Under the pieces are notes generated by a model. It was not told where the DNA came from. It searched no databases and worked only from the letters and a program-made list of their open reading frames with translations. The position numbers and the translations under genes were made by a program. Below, piece after piece: positions 11,704-25,279 of a stretch of 64,000 nucleotides of DNA. The stretch covers positions 1,054,001 to 1,118,000 of the forward strand of contig JAOVFP010000017.1 of NCBI GenBank assembly GCA_025738555.1, read 5' to 3'. How positions within the stretch are numbered: position 1 is the stretch's first letter; each line of letters begins with the position of its first letter. The stretch is from Cyathus striatus. Lineage: Eukaryota > Basidiomycota > Agaricomycetes > Agaricales > Nidulariaceae.

Positions 11704-13168
11704 TTATCTAGCATTTATTAGTCTGCTGCTGAGACTCGTTATCCACCCGTTATTCTTCAAATACGAATGTAATGAGCCAGGTCCTTCATGCCCTGCGAAA
11801 TGGGATATAAAGCTCGCAGGCTCGTGGCGCCACAACGGAGCTTGGTATTCCACTGGGAACGAGAGCTCGAGTGCTTGGAATTCCATGATCGTTTGAACGG
11901 AGACGAGTGTCTGCAGTACAGTTAGTATGTGCACTTAGGAAGGATTAACACAACGTATGCCTTTCTCTGCTACTCCACAAGGTTGTTCAGGGAAAATGGG
12001 GATGGAATCGCGTCCTCTGTCTTTGATGGGTGAAAAGTACGTAGATGCCATTTCGCTTAGTTCGTCCAGGGATTCTGTCAGTCTGTAAGCTGGGTGTCTG
12101 CCATAACGAAAAGATCGATAATCACCTTTACCAACGATGCACAGGCGCATTCTACTAGTGCAGCACTCATGATGTTCCCACCATTCGACAAGACGACGAC
12201 GCGTTTCACGACCGACAGCTCCTCCATCAGCTTCAGACTCACTACCATTCAAGGCAGGAGCCGGAGCAGCCGAAGTCATCAAAGTCGAAGCAGATCCATT
12301 CATAGTACCATTAACAGCGCTCCCAGTACCATTACCATTCGCTTTCAACTCCCTCGCAGCACGCAACAGACTATCCCTGTTCCCACTACCAAACTTACTC
12401 CACACATGACCAGGTTTGCTGAGATGTTTCCCAACCTGGTGTAAGCGCCAGCTATCTGCTTGGTGGTTCTTCTGGTGCTTGGAATCGACGTCGTTTAGTT
12501 CGCAGAGGGTGCAAGATGGGGAGAAGAGCGGGCAGTGGAAGAATCCGCTAAAGCGCTGGAGGGCGCCCACGAGTGCTCCTGTGGATACGGCGAAAAAGTA
12601 GTTCATGTTGGTGGAGGCGGTGTATGCGTTCGACTGGCCATTATGTTTCGCGAGGTACTATATATACACACTGGTAAGACTAGGGGTTATGAGAATGAAG
12701 AAAGAAAGCAAGTTACCTCCGAGTATTCGTTTTCCTTTGGGAATTGTTCTGTACCCTGTGGGGGGTATGATTGTTCAGCAAATCTGTCATACGCGTATAT
12801 ACACTCTTATGTGCATGAGCAATGGGTATACTCAGCTCACCATAAAAAGCAGATGTTCGCAAAAGTGCACTAGTCTGAGCATATCATCCTAATCAAAAAA
12901 TTCCATTAGATCCGTACACATCCAACGAGCAAAGAAAAAAAAAACGCACAGGATCGCTGAGGAAACCAACAGCCACATCGAGACTGGCAGCAGCCTTGTC
13001 CGTCTTTGGATCATGAGCAAACGTAGCTTGAAGACCATTCTCAAGCCCTATAACGCGGTACTCCCGCTTATCCTTGTCCGATTTATTGATTTCCTTTGTG
13101 AATACGGAAAACGGAGGAGAGGTTTCCGGCGAAAGGTGTTTCCATTGGGATTTGTCCGAGGTGGTCAT
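11704..13168 (-). pseudogene. 5' fragment of an insulinase (M16A, Ste23-like) metalloprotease gene
   Basis: Six exons join in one frame: 12950-13168, 12841-12888, 12717-12755, 12126-12657, 11950-12074 and 11704-11910, all with GT-AG introns; the sum is 390 codons including the stop. The product starts MTTSDKSQ and contains REYRVIGLENGLQA, DKAAASLDVAVG, the zinc site HFCEH (HxxEH, exon 2), GTEQFPKENEYSE, NGQSNAYTASTNMNY, the loop KPGHVWSKFGSGNRDSL and SVQTIMEFQALELSFP up to GHEGPGSLHSYLKNNGW. Full-length relatives (insulin-degrading enzyme, yeast Ste23, which processes a-factor and degrades peptides) have about 1000 residues in four similar domains. This copy stops after about 389, in the second domain, with unrelated sequence following. 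It keeps introns, so it is a DNA-level copy. The metal-binding half is intact, but a lone half is unlikely to be an active protease. Confidence 0.8.
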
Positions 13169-14923
13169 TTGTCTATTGAATGGGCTGGAGCGAGAGTGGG
13201 GGTAAGAAAGGAAGGAAAAAGGAGCGCATCGGAAAGGATGCGCTTTAAGGAGAGCTTGGAACATCTCAATTGCCAGGAAGCATACGAAGCCCATCACTAA
13301 ATCTTGGAAATTTTTATACACCCATATACCATATTATGATTCGTCGTAATTGGTGTGAGCAGACATAATGCTTGTGTGAAATTATACTAGCATATAACAG
13401 AGTACGTGGTAGCACCAAATTTTATAATTGGCACGACAGATCAACGACAGATTATAAGTTTCCGTGCTGCTCAGTGACAATCATGAGAATGTTGTAACAT
13501 AATGTCAAAACAATGAGAGAGCGATAATATCAAAGCTCCGTTGTGAATGTATGATAATCTGAAAGTGTGATTACAACTTCTGCTTGATCTGACAAGATGT
13601 TTACACTTTCACTCGAAGCGTATGATATAACAGTACTATGTTTATAAGATACTAATACTATTTTACACACAGCATAATAATACTAAGACTATACAGTCAA
13701 ACTTGCTTATTACCTCTCGTGGCGTCACCCTTCCCCAACTATTCTGAGCAAGTACAAAGCGAGCTATAAATGAGAAAATATGTAAGTATAAATTTGCAAC
13801 AGAGAACAGTGACGTTCTTACTGGCTCCACTACTGCTAGTCATTATGGATCTTGAACAAGCGAACGAGTGTTAAGTCCCTGCACCAGCATTTTTTTAGAA
13901 TAACATGAAGAATCACAGAAATGTAATAAACATACCATGAGCAGTCCTATAGGCTATTCACCCAAACCTGCACTGAACTACACCTTGCAACTACTTCTGT
14001 CAAAGAACGCAAAGAACTGTCAGTTAACCAGTGTTATCTACCTAACACGATACTGGTACCACTTACACTCGTATACTTGTATATCTATTATGTAGAGTCT
14101 AGAGTAGAATATGTCGAGGAGAGCATACTACGTTAGTCACATCATAATCACGTTATAACCCAGTACGAGCACTCATAATTACCCTACCACGTGGAATCGA
14201 GCTCGTGATAGTTGTAAGGACACTTGAGGACATATGAGTTTTCCACGAATTTAGCGATGTCCCACTCGCAGACTCCCATTTCATCACCCAGGCCCATCCT
14301 TGCGGTACTACCCCCCACAGGTGTGTTTCTAGGTTAAAAATATCGGCTCTCTTCCAGTATACAATTGACGTGAACGTCCAAGCAAAGTTAAGCAAGCACA
14401 TTTGGGTATTATACGGCATGCGTGGATGCTATGTCGACAGAGTCATGCGGCTACACACACATGTCCAAGGCGGACACAAACCCCCCGCAAACGCGGACCT
14501 ATTATCAGTGTGAAAGTCCAGGAATCTGGCGACATTCCATGAAGAGATGAATTCCGCACACCGGAGGCGCGTGTGTGGGCATGTGTTGGGTGCGAGGGGG
14601 AGGTGGAAGGGTGTGGGGAGGTGTAGTTGGAGTTGGTTAGTGTTGGGGTTGTTGGTGGGTGGTGGGTTAGGAGTTTGTGGGCCTGCAGACTGGAAGCCGC
14701 CTGCTACGACACTAGCGAGGGTGGGGGGACAGTGTCAGGGGCGAAAAGGAGGTCGAGGTAAGCTCCTTGTTTTTGATTTCTCTCTTTCTTTCCTGGACGT
14801 CGTGTGCCGTGTGTAGATAGATCAATGAACTGATAATCCTTTATATTTTTTTCTTCTTCTTTCCTTCGCTTCGTTTCCCGATGCGATTTCTGCTGCAACA
14901 TATTGTACGATGGGACACAGGAA
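13169..14923. other. Non-coding stretch
   Basis: AT-rich to about 14.1 kb, then a GT-rich plus strand near 14540-14760 (gggtgtggggaggtg and similar words). No protein family, RNA gene or clear repeat was recognised. Confidence 0.4.
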
Positions 14924-15457
14924 CTATTCAAGAAAACTTTCGGACCAGTGAAGGAATCCTTCCTGTTTTACAACTCCCAAGGTCGAAGCAAAGGCATGGA
15001 AATTGTGCAGCTCCAGCGTGCCTCAGATGCCACTGCTGCCAGAGCAAAATATAACGGCAAAATCATGGATGAATGAACACCCATAAAGATTGATATCATT
15101 TATGACGGTGTTCTAATCACCGTGGCACCGAACGCATCTCCTGATGCATCACTCCTTAGCCGCCTTGGACTGCAAAAGCCACCAACCCCAGCACTTAGAG
15201 CAAGTCGTATCAAAGCTGCTCAACAGGCTGCAAGTGCACCTGTCTATTTCCCCCCTGCAAGCACTGCAATTCCCATTGATCCACCATGTAGACAGCGTCT
15301 CAAGAAAGGCGCTAAGAGGGTGAATACTAAGGGTGTTGTAGCTGTCTCTGTCGCCATTGCCGTTTCCAATCTGCATTCACGTGAAAAATTGAACGTAAAG
15401 GACTTAGATACTGAGATGGACGTGTACCGTGCTGAGGCGAATGGGATGTCATTTTGA
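14924..15457 (+). pseudogene. 3' fragment of an ALY/REF mRNA-export factor gene
   Basis: The plus strand reads ELFKKTFGPVKESFLFYN, then SQGRSKGMEIVQLQRASDA, KYNGKIMDE, a TGA stop (15074-15076), TPIKIDIIYDG, and the basic tail KKGAKRVNTKG to a final LDTEMDVYRAE. This is the second half of the RNA-recognition motif (RNP1-like GRSKG) and the C-terminal helix of ALY/REF (Yra1/Mlo3) proteins, which load export factors onto mRNA. The TGA lies where family members have an arginine before TPIKI, so CGA to TGA is the simplest change. The first half of the motif and the N-terminus are absent; sequence before 14924 is unrelated, and a cacag acceptor-like site lies right at the join. It is one of three host gene fragments between the candidate transposon ends. 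Confidence 0.75.
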
Positions 15458-16410
15458 TCCCGGTCACGAATCACTTTGAAGTTTGGAGCATGCGTTTAAT
15501 GTGTTGCGCACAATCGATCTCAGCCGCTTTTCCTTAACGACATACAACCCTTATCACGGCTTTATCTATCTCCAGTTTCTCTCGCCTTTCGGATATGCCG
15601 ACTTCTTTCATGCATAAATTACCCATTACCTATCCTCATCATGACATATGCGCTACACGGAGGCTTTGACCCAGCTTCGACAACTCTTTAGTGTTTCTTA
15701 TTATTTTTGTACTCTATACAACCTAATGAAATTAATTTTTCAACATTCATAGTGTTCCTTAAATATTAATCACCCTCCCATGAGCGACAACCTCAGGTAA
15801 GTTACAAGTATGGTAGTGGGCTTTGCTGCTTGTTGGCCCCATTCCTTTAACTTGTGTTCCAGGGTGATCGATACCACATATTCTCTTTTGGCTCTATTTA
15901 TTAGTATCGACACTTTTTCCTGATGCCTTACTCCTTGTGGCTTTGTCATTGTCGCATCGTTATAAAGGTGGAACCTCACATGTGCGTATCATATACTCTA
16001 CTCTCTTCCTATACCTTCTATCTAATGCTCTGATTTTATTTTAGCACCCTACTCGTGTTCTTGTGGACCATGGCGGTGGTACTATACCTGGACTTAGGGC
16101 TTAGTAGGGTTGATATATTGTCAGCTGGTGTGATTGGTTATTCCTATCATTAATTCATATCATTCGAGCACTCAAGTTCCATGCTGCGTGCGCATGGTTT
16201 TAGCATGCTGGCCTTGGATAATGATACATTCTATAAATAAATTTAACATGCGGCAGAGGCGTTACTGTGATTTGTGTGGGAGCCCAACTGTTCAATCATA
16301 TTGGAGATCCGCAGCACTACTAAAATTACAACATGAGGAATGATATTGATAAGCAGTGAGTATAAGTAGTACAATGATAGTCCAATTTTTTGGGAATCTT
16401 CAAAGACATC
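15458..16410. other. Spacer upstream of the Tnp2 gene
   Basis: It begins with what may be the 3' untranslated sequence of the ALY/REF fragment. It holds possible splice signals (for example cctcag/gtaagt near 15794) but no protein I recognise, and it lacks the acatg-rich repeats that would mark a transposon end immediately 5' of the transposase. Confidence 0.35.
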
Positions 16411-19400
16411 ATGCCTGTGCTTATTTGCTACTGCTCAAAATGTCGTCCCCAGGGGAAAAAGATGCAACCTCGAACTGCCCAGAAACATATAGCTGAAGAT
16501 CAGAAACGACTTACAGAAATTATGAAGCCACCATCCAATATACAAAATAGAGATATAATAACATTTTATGAAGACTGCATACGTCAAACTCAAATAAATA
16601 TTCGGTTGGCAAATAACAAAGAAGAGCATTCAGATATTCCAATTGGTGAGTACTACAGTTAAATATAAATAAATTGATATGGGATACACGTGCTCAGTCT
16701 GTATCAGATATACCACAAGAAAATAGTTTTTCTGAATCAAACCTTCCTGATTCTACTGAAAATTTGTTTACAAGTACTGAAGAAACAGAGAGTATTCAAC
16801 AAGTTGAACATGATACAGAAGAATTACAAGAGCAATTTATAAATTTGTGTCAACCAGAACTATCAGATGAAGAAGAAATTGTTCTTTGGCCTGATAGCTA
16901 TTTAGAAAGTGAAGACACAGACTCAGATGATGAAGACGAACTTCAGGATGATATATCTGTGATGAGACTACAATCTGTGCTTGAGACAGATACTTCTGGC
17001 AATTATTATTCACAAAATCCAGTTCCACAGGTTGTTAAAGACTTACAAGCTGAATTATTAGGAGATTATGTATGCCCACCATATCCAGAAGATATTCCTG
17101 TGAAAAGATCTCTCACAGATGATGAAAAACTAAGTCTTCAGCTTTACATTGCATGGAAGCAGTCTAATGGCACTGTAAAAGCCTATGTGTTGCATGCTGC
17201 TGTTCTTCTGAATGCTACGAATGTAGAAATTCTTTCACTACACCAAGTGCGAAAGCTTGCTAGGGAATTGACATTATTTAAAGCAACACAGAAGGACATG
17301 TGCCCAAGAAGTTGTATTGCATATACTGGTTTGTACAAAGACCTAAAGGCATGCCCTTATATCCATAAGAAGCATGGAAAATGCAATGAGCCTCGTTTTA
17401 GATACACTCCATCAGGTAAAGAAATACCCCGAGCTCAAGTTTCTATTCTTCCAGTCAAGGATACAATACAAGCAATGTACAACAATATTGATACTGCAGA
17501 AGCACTATTATACAGAGATAAATGTTTAAAAGATTCATTACACTTAGTTGGATCTGCAGTGTATTCTGATTATGCTAATGCAGCAATTCACCAAATACAA
17601 TATGAACAGCTAGAAATTTTTCAGGACTCAAGGGATATTGCATTAGCCTTATCAACTGATGGTGCACAACTTACACTGAAAAAACAATCCAACACTTGGG
17701 TTTTAATTTTAATAATATTAAACTTACCTCCTGAAATTCGGTATAAATCAAAGAATATTATAATAAATCTAGCAATCCCTGGTCCAAACTCTCCTGGGGA
17801 TGTAGAATCCTTTCTGTGGCCTTTATTTGAGGAAATGGCATATGGAAGTGAAGGACTGTGGATGCGAGATGCACTACATGAATCAACATATTTTGTTAAT
17901 AAAATGTATATAACTATGATGCTTGGTGATATGCTAGGGTCAGCAAAGGTTAATGGTATGGCTGGACATGCTGCATTACATGGAGACCGATTCTCAATGG
18001 TCAGAGGAGCAAAAAATAGTATTGGATCTGGTGCAAAATCACAGTACTACCCCATTTCTCCACCTGAGAATGATATATACAACCCAGCACGCCCTGCTTC
18101 ATATGACCTTAAAAATATTCCAATGCGTACACATGAGCAGTATTGGAGAACAATAGAAGCAATATCTAATCCAAACCTTAACAAGACACAGAGAGCATCT
18201 ATTATGAAAGAAACAGGTATATCTAAGCTTCCATTATGTGCCACAAGCAAAGCATTTCTACATCCAAGTATGCCTCCACTTGATCCATTTCATCTCTATT
18301 ATGAAAACATTATGGCTTATCTTTGGGATTTATGGTTTACTATTGGTGATTCAAATGAGAATATACATATATCTGAGAACATAGGACGTACATTTGGTGA
18401 ATATGTTGCAAAAGCAAACAAGACTCTCCCTCCTGCACTCTGTGGAATTGTCAGAGATCCATACCTGAAGCGGCAAAGTCAGTATAAAATATATGAATGG
18501 ATGGCATTGCTACATTGGTATATTATTCCAATTGGCATTGAACTTAATTTTAATCCACTACTCCTTCAAAACTTTGCAAAATTTGCATACATTGTAAAGT
18601 ATACAATGACAATTCAAGGCAGAACTGACAATGATTTGGCAAATCTTCATATTGTAATTGAACAGTTCCTCATTGAATATGAGAAGTTATATATTGGGGG
18701 GGACCCATCTAAAATAAATCGTGCAAGGCTTTGTATCTTCCAATTAATTCATGTTCCCCAACATATTCGCTGGAATGGGTCAGTTAAGCTAGGATCTCAA
18801 GCTACAATGGAGCGAACTATTGGTGAATTGGGCCGTAAAATCCGGTCACGAAGATTTCCATTTACAAATTTAGCCAATATCATATATGAAACTGAGTTGC
18901 AGCGAATTTTGACACTTTATTACCCAGAATTAGATTTGACAATGCAGAAGAACAGCTCTAAAGTTAAGCAAATGAAATTAACTCAAAGGCTGTCTATTAC
19001 AAAAAATAATAAAGGACAAGGTGGCTCAATTGAGAATCAAATATCACTGTTAAAAGACTGGTACACAAGTAGTTTTAATTTAACTGTATCAGAAGATGAT
19101 ATTGAGAACTTTCCTTGTTGGGGATGTGTCCAATTGTCAAATGGAACAACTCTGCGAAGTCTGCTTAGTGAGACACGATCTGCAACTCCTTCAAGATGCA
19201 GCAGATGGTTTGAGGTAATTGTTTTCATTTATTAGATCATGTCAGTAGATTAATATTTTTATAATAGGCAATGTACATATCAGAGGATGGAATGAGTGAG
19301 GTACCTGTTTTTGGAGAAGCTCTTGCATTTTATCAAGTCAAACTACGAAACTCAAATACAAGCACTACAGTAAATAACTCTGAAGGATTCCTGATATACA

Positions 19401-19651
19401 GACCAATTGATTCTGTGGAAAATGTTATGAATGTAGCACTTCGTGGTGTATGGAGTAACACAAGTATGAGGGTGATAGAAATATCATGCATTAAGGCAAT
19501 TGTTGGAATCTGGGAAGGTCCATCAACAAGATATGTCTATATTCTTCAGAAACACCCAGCACTTGATATGCTTACAGGAGAGGAGAGGGGAATAAATGAA
19601 CATTCAGATGATGATGGTGATGATGAAATTAGTAGCATATATAGTACATAG
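16411..19651 (+). CDS. Tnp2-family (CACTA) transposase
   Basis: Three exons: 16411-16645, 16708-19214 and 19268-19651, with introns of 62 and 53 bp (GTGAGT...TCAG; GTAATT...ATAG). Lengths sum to 1042 codons, giving 1041 residues with no internal stop. The start is MPVLICYCSKC, whose CxCxxC begins a zinc-binding N-terminus (CYCSKCR...H). An acidic, low-complexity stretch follows (about 100-200). Then comes the Tnp2 core: ALALSTDGAQLTLKKQSNTW, NLPPEIRYKSKNIIINLAIPG, SPGDVESFLWPLFEEM and DMLGSAKVNGMAGHAA, matching the transposase family tnp2 pattern of fungal CACTA elements. A C-terminal stretch with MERTIGELGRKIRSR and an acidic tail completes it. It would cut and join element ends in the nucleus. 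Intactness suggests recent activity. The gene reads toward the acatg-rich end at 19.7-20.1 kb. Confidence 0.85.
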
Positions 19652-20106
19652 TAAAATAAATATTAGTACTAGTTCTAGTACTAAGTATTGTAAGTCAATT
19701 GATGTATAGATAGTACATACATACTACAGTGGTGCTGGAGAAGTAGCGTGAGTATTGCATGAGTCCTACATGAGTTACATATATGCCATAAATGCCCTAC
19801 ACATGAGCTGCACATACTAGTTCATTTTACGCTAGGCACTTTGATTAGTCAGATATTTACACACTGTTGATAGGAGCAGATGGTACAGATGGAAAAGCTG
19901 TGTGAGTATTGCATGAGTCCAACATGAGTTATATCTACAGTGTACATGTGTTGCACAGGAGTTGCACAGGAGTTGTCTATAAGCTGCACATACGTTCCCC
20001 AGATGCTAGGCCCTTTTGGTTAACCATATATGTACAAGCTGCTTCACATGTCCAGCACATACGTTGGCATTACCAATGAATGTCAGGTACATGATCTATG
20101 GACTTT
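19652..20106. repeat. Subterminal repeat region 3' of the Tnp2 gene
   Basis: Non-coding. The block gtgagtattgcatgagtcc is present twice (about 19748 and 19900), gctgcacatac recurs, gagttgcacag is repeated in tandem (about 19958-19980), and acatg/catg words occur throughout, as at 2255-2960. It ends at the terminal inverted repeat. Confidence 0.55.
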
Positions 20107-20121
20107 TTCGTTTTTACAGAG
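20107..20121 (-). repeat. Right terminal inverted repeat candidate
   Basis: TTCGTTTTTACAGAG, the exact reverse complement of 2231-2245. The sequence beyond it (agtgacgccagtgacg) looks unrelated to the flank at the left end, so no target duplication is evident. Confidence 0.5.
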
Positions 20122-20760
20122 AGTGACGCCAGTGACGTCCCCTTCTTTCGTTTCGTAACGTCTTCTTTGGAAACTATGGAGCTAGTCGAAGGGGGGTGCA
20201 AGAAAGATAAAGCAGAACCAGCTGAAATAACTTATATAACTGCGATAAGAGCTACACGAGGAGAAAGCAAGCACTGAGCAAATGAGGGTGTTTCGGATTC
20301 AGAATCACACAATTCAACCCCCGATCGGGGTGCTTGCACTGCACTCAAAGAAATATTCTCACGCGATGCGGCGATGGGATTGATCTGGGACTATGACATT
20401 GACTATGCCGCCGGCTTAATAATAAGAGCTTCGGCCAATCGGGTTCATCCCCGTCTGAATATAGGGGAGGGACCCCCACCCCACATTGTTGATCCACGTT
20501 TAACAGCGTCAGATTGGTCATTCATTGTCTTATGCAAGGAAGGGTATCCACTTTGATAATACTTGGCTCGGGCCCGTGTAGGATTTAGATGGTGTGCTTC
20601 TTCGTCGGAGGAGGAAGAAAGATCGCTCCGTTTAGTATGTTCAGGTATTATATTATCTACCTGAGGTTAGAGAAGGAGCATGATTTTTAGCAATCATTTC
20701 GCGTATTTAGAAAAAAATCAGATCTCAGCAAAGCAAAAAATTGGAACTGATAGTAATTAA
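20122..20760. other. Non-coding spacer
   Basis: Moderately GC-rich. There is an open frame of 60 codons at 20374-20556 with no family resemblance. Nothing else is recognised. Confidence 0.35.
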
Positions 20761-22397
20761 GGCAATAGAGTATCGAACCTTCTCTCAATAATATATGAAT
20801 CAAGTACGACTCATAGAGGTTAACTATACTGCCGTACATTATCTTCTTACATACATCTATTTATTACGCTCCATTCAAGGTACTTTGCTAGAACAATTGT
20901 TCGGTGAGCTCCAGGTTTTTCCTACTTATCGACAACAACGACCTCTCGAAGCAAAAATACATACATAAATCATTGGAATATGGCAATAGAGAGGATCGAA
21001 CTCTCGCTTGACGATATGATCCAAGTACGACTTCTACCGTTTAACTGTATGCCCTACATTATTGCCTTACTTACATCTATTTACTACACCCCATTATCAA
21101 AGTAAGTAACTATTGTTCAAGGGAAGATTCACAGATTCACTGCAACTGTTCGATTCAGGGTACTTCACTGGAACAATGAGTAGACATAACTTCAACGGTA
21201 ACAACCAGATCTCAAAACAAACAAAAAAATACTTCTATAGAAGCAAGCGCACGAAGGCAGTACAGTATAAAACTGTGGGTATGAGTTACGACTCATATAT
21301 ATTACAGCATGATTATACTGCCGTGCGTAGATCCAGTAAACAAAAAAGAAAATTGCAAATCTAGCTCTAGCGTAAGGCAATAGAGAGTGTCGAACTCTCG
21401 CTCAACGATATGAACCATACATAAGACTTGTCCAATGAGACTATATAGCCATGTATTAAAGTCTTACGTACATCTATGTATTACACCCCGTTATCAAAGA
21501 ATTCGTTTTTAAGCTTCAATTATACCACCAGAAAAATAAAAATCACTCTGTTTTTTTAGTTGTAGCCTGGAGGGATATCTACAAGTTGAAGTTCGTATGT
21601 ACATGTATGAAACAAAAAAAAAAGGTTTCAGAATTATGGCCATTGGCAATAGAAAGTATTGCCGATACACATCATACATATTGCAACTCGACTATACTAC
21701 CATACATAGATCTAGGAAACAGATTTAACTTACTCACATTGTAAAACTAGCAATATTACTTATTGTTGTGATCAAAGATGCTTCACTAGAGAAGGAATGA
21801 GATCACTCCTTTTTTTGTTGAGGTATTTTTATTGTTTATCTACCTCAGATTGAAGAATACTTAATAGTGTCGAAGTATGATTTTTTGCCTTGTAGAGCAG
21901 GCATTCTGCCTGCACCGCAAAATGCGGATTTCATTCCTTTTCATTACCGCTGCCTCATTACCTACACACTGTCATTCACACATTCTGAGAACACGGCTTC
22001 GCATTCCCCTTACTTCACCTCATTTCGTGCTCGCAAGGACTGGAGGTTGGACGGATGTGCCAACCACTCGCACTATTTCTTTGTCGAGAAAATACCTGCA
22101 AGCGGTACGCCTCCTCTTCAGCCTCGTTTTTTGGGGTTACTTATTGGAGTGCATAACTTCGATGTTTCGTGTATGGACGTTAAACAAAGAGTTCTCAAAA
22201 TCAAACAAACCTGGGCAGGTGGTATTACTTATTTAAGTAGGCATAAATATTATATTCACGTTCGTATATGCATATAAAACAACAAGCTTCCGCTTCTGAA
22301 GGAAAACAATTTAACCTCCATCTCAGCTTTTGAAGGCACTAGAGAGTACCGAATTCTCGCCTTCGGGTCTGGCTTACAACCTTCATATTACACTGCC
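20761..22397 (-). repeat. Cluster of tRNA-derived repeats
   Basis: At least six related minus-strand segments: 20761-20833, 20982-21054, 21265-21322 (lacking its 3' end), 21376-21450, 21645-21701 and 22335-22397. Most end in TATTGCC or TAGTGCC, pairing with GGCAGTA-type starts, and carry a T-arm such as GAGAG-TTCGAtc-CTCTC; several keep A-box (tAGTtnAacGG) and B-box (GTTCGAnnC) words and are 73-75 nt long. Spacers between them also repeat (acatctatttattacaccccattatcaaag and variants). I could not fold a good anticodon arm in any copy (a CAT or GGT loop is possible), so I read this as a decayed, tandemly amplified tRNA gene or tRNA-derived repeat, not as working tRNA genes. Confidence 0.5.
21867..22334. 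other. Spacer with two short hairpins
   Basis: gcaggcattctgcctgc (21898-21914) and ccgcaaaatgcgg (21916-21928) are adjacent perfect hairpins within an open frame of 136 codons that shows no family motif. Confidence 0.3.
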
Positions 22398-22582
22398 AAT
22401 CGCTTCCCAGTGCGCAGACTAATGACAACTACCCTTACGTACTTACAGTGGTTCTCCAAAAAAGCCGATACACACATGGTCAATTCAATCTATCGAGCTT
22501 AGGTAATATGAAAGATGTAAAGCTGCTATAAGTTGTAATTTTATGGTACTTAACACCAAAAATGTAATCCGACATCCATCTA

Positions 22583-24461
<1,879 letters not shown>

Positions 24462-24526
24462 TGAGGATGTGACACGATGGACAGAAGTTGTGAACTTGGG
24501 GTATATCCCTTCGGATTCTACAAGCA

Positions 24527-24534
24527 ATTTATAG
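24527..24534 (-). promoter_or_regulatory. TATA box of the protease gene
   Basis: TATAAATT on the minus strand, about 66-73 bases upstream of the start codon at 24461, a usual spacing for a fungal gene with a short leader. Confidence 0.5.
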
Positions 24535-25279
24535 CAACCCGAACCCTATCTCACGTAGCATGGAAATGGAGAGCATATGGATTTGTCGGAGAGACAAATA
24601 TTTCTAATTGATATCATGGGTCTCCTACAGAAGAATACCAGAGAAGTGTGTCATCTTCATTCTTTCTGGATCTGATCATTCACGAAGATAGACTTATTGA
24701 CTTAAATAAGAAGTCTAAAGCATCGATTCAACGTGAATTTCGCAAGCTACATCACCTGAGGATTATAGGACGTCAGTATGAACCAATGTACGGAATACTT
24801 GAACTCAGCTACTAATGTTTGCAGTGAAAAAAACATATTCTTGAAAAAGTTCATCGAATTTCTGATAAGGCTCGCGATTAACGGACAAGATAGATGCTAA
24901 CCAGGCCCACCGTAGCTCAATGGGTAGCCTAACCTAGGCAATGTGCTGGCGACGGAGATGACATCCGTGAGCTCTACATAACTCCCTACCTCGTGGCACT
25001 GGCTTCCGATAAGGATGTGGATATTTATATATGAGGAACCACACAGAGCATTTTGGATTTGGGGGAAGAAAAATCACTCCTGGCTGCCGACTTTTTTGCT
25101 GTTCACAAAATTCATCCAAATTCGACCTCAATTATTTTAAATAAAGAAATAGGGCCGGCAAGCGGCAAAGCCCACTACCTCCTATTGTACATAAGAACCA
25201 CTCTGTTGTGTGGTAAAAGCAACAACTTGAATAACATTACCGATATTAATGTAGTGAATCCTAATAACTGAGGTCATTA
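24535..25279. other. Non-coding spacer
   Basis: Upstream sequence of the protease and then AT-rich DNA. Short open frames on both strands show no family motif. Confidence 0.4.

Larger units (their letters stand above)
2231..20121. mobile_element. Candidate composite CACTA-like (Tnp2) transposon with captured host gene pieces
   Basis: Seen: CTCTGTAAAAACGAA at 2231-2245 recurs exactly as its reverse complement at 20107-20121. Just inside each copy lies several hundred bases crowded with acatg/catg words (2255-2960 and 19700-20100). Next to each comes a gene pointing outward: an unknown spliced gene on the minus strand (2957-5718) and a Tnp2 transposase on the plus strand (16411-19651). Known: plant CACTA elements have short inverted ends, subterminal repeats, a Tnp2-type transposase plus a second DNA-binding protein, and some carry host gene fragments. 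Inference: these are the two ends of one 17.9-kb element, and the host fragments at 6.1-15.5 kb are cargo. I find no internal copy of the terminal sequence and no clear target duplication. Two separate elements that each lost one end remain possible. Confidence 0.45.

Noticed and set aside
18047..18250. Minus-strand and secondary plus-strand frames inside the Tnp2 gene
   Set aside because: They are shadows of the large transposase exon.
2231..20121. Helitron as the vehicle of the captured gene fragments
   Set aside because: Helitrons do capture gene pieces with introns, but I see no Rep/helicase gene, no CTRR end with a hairpin, and the window does show Tnp2-type ends.
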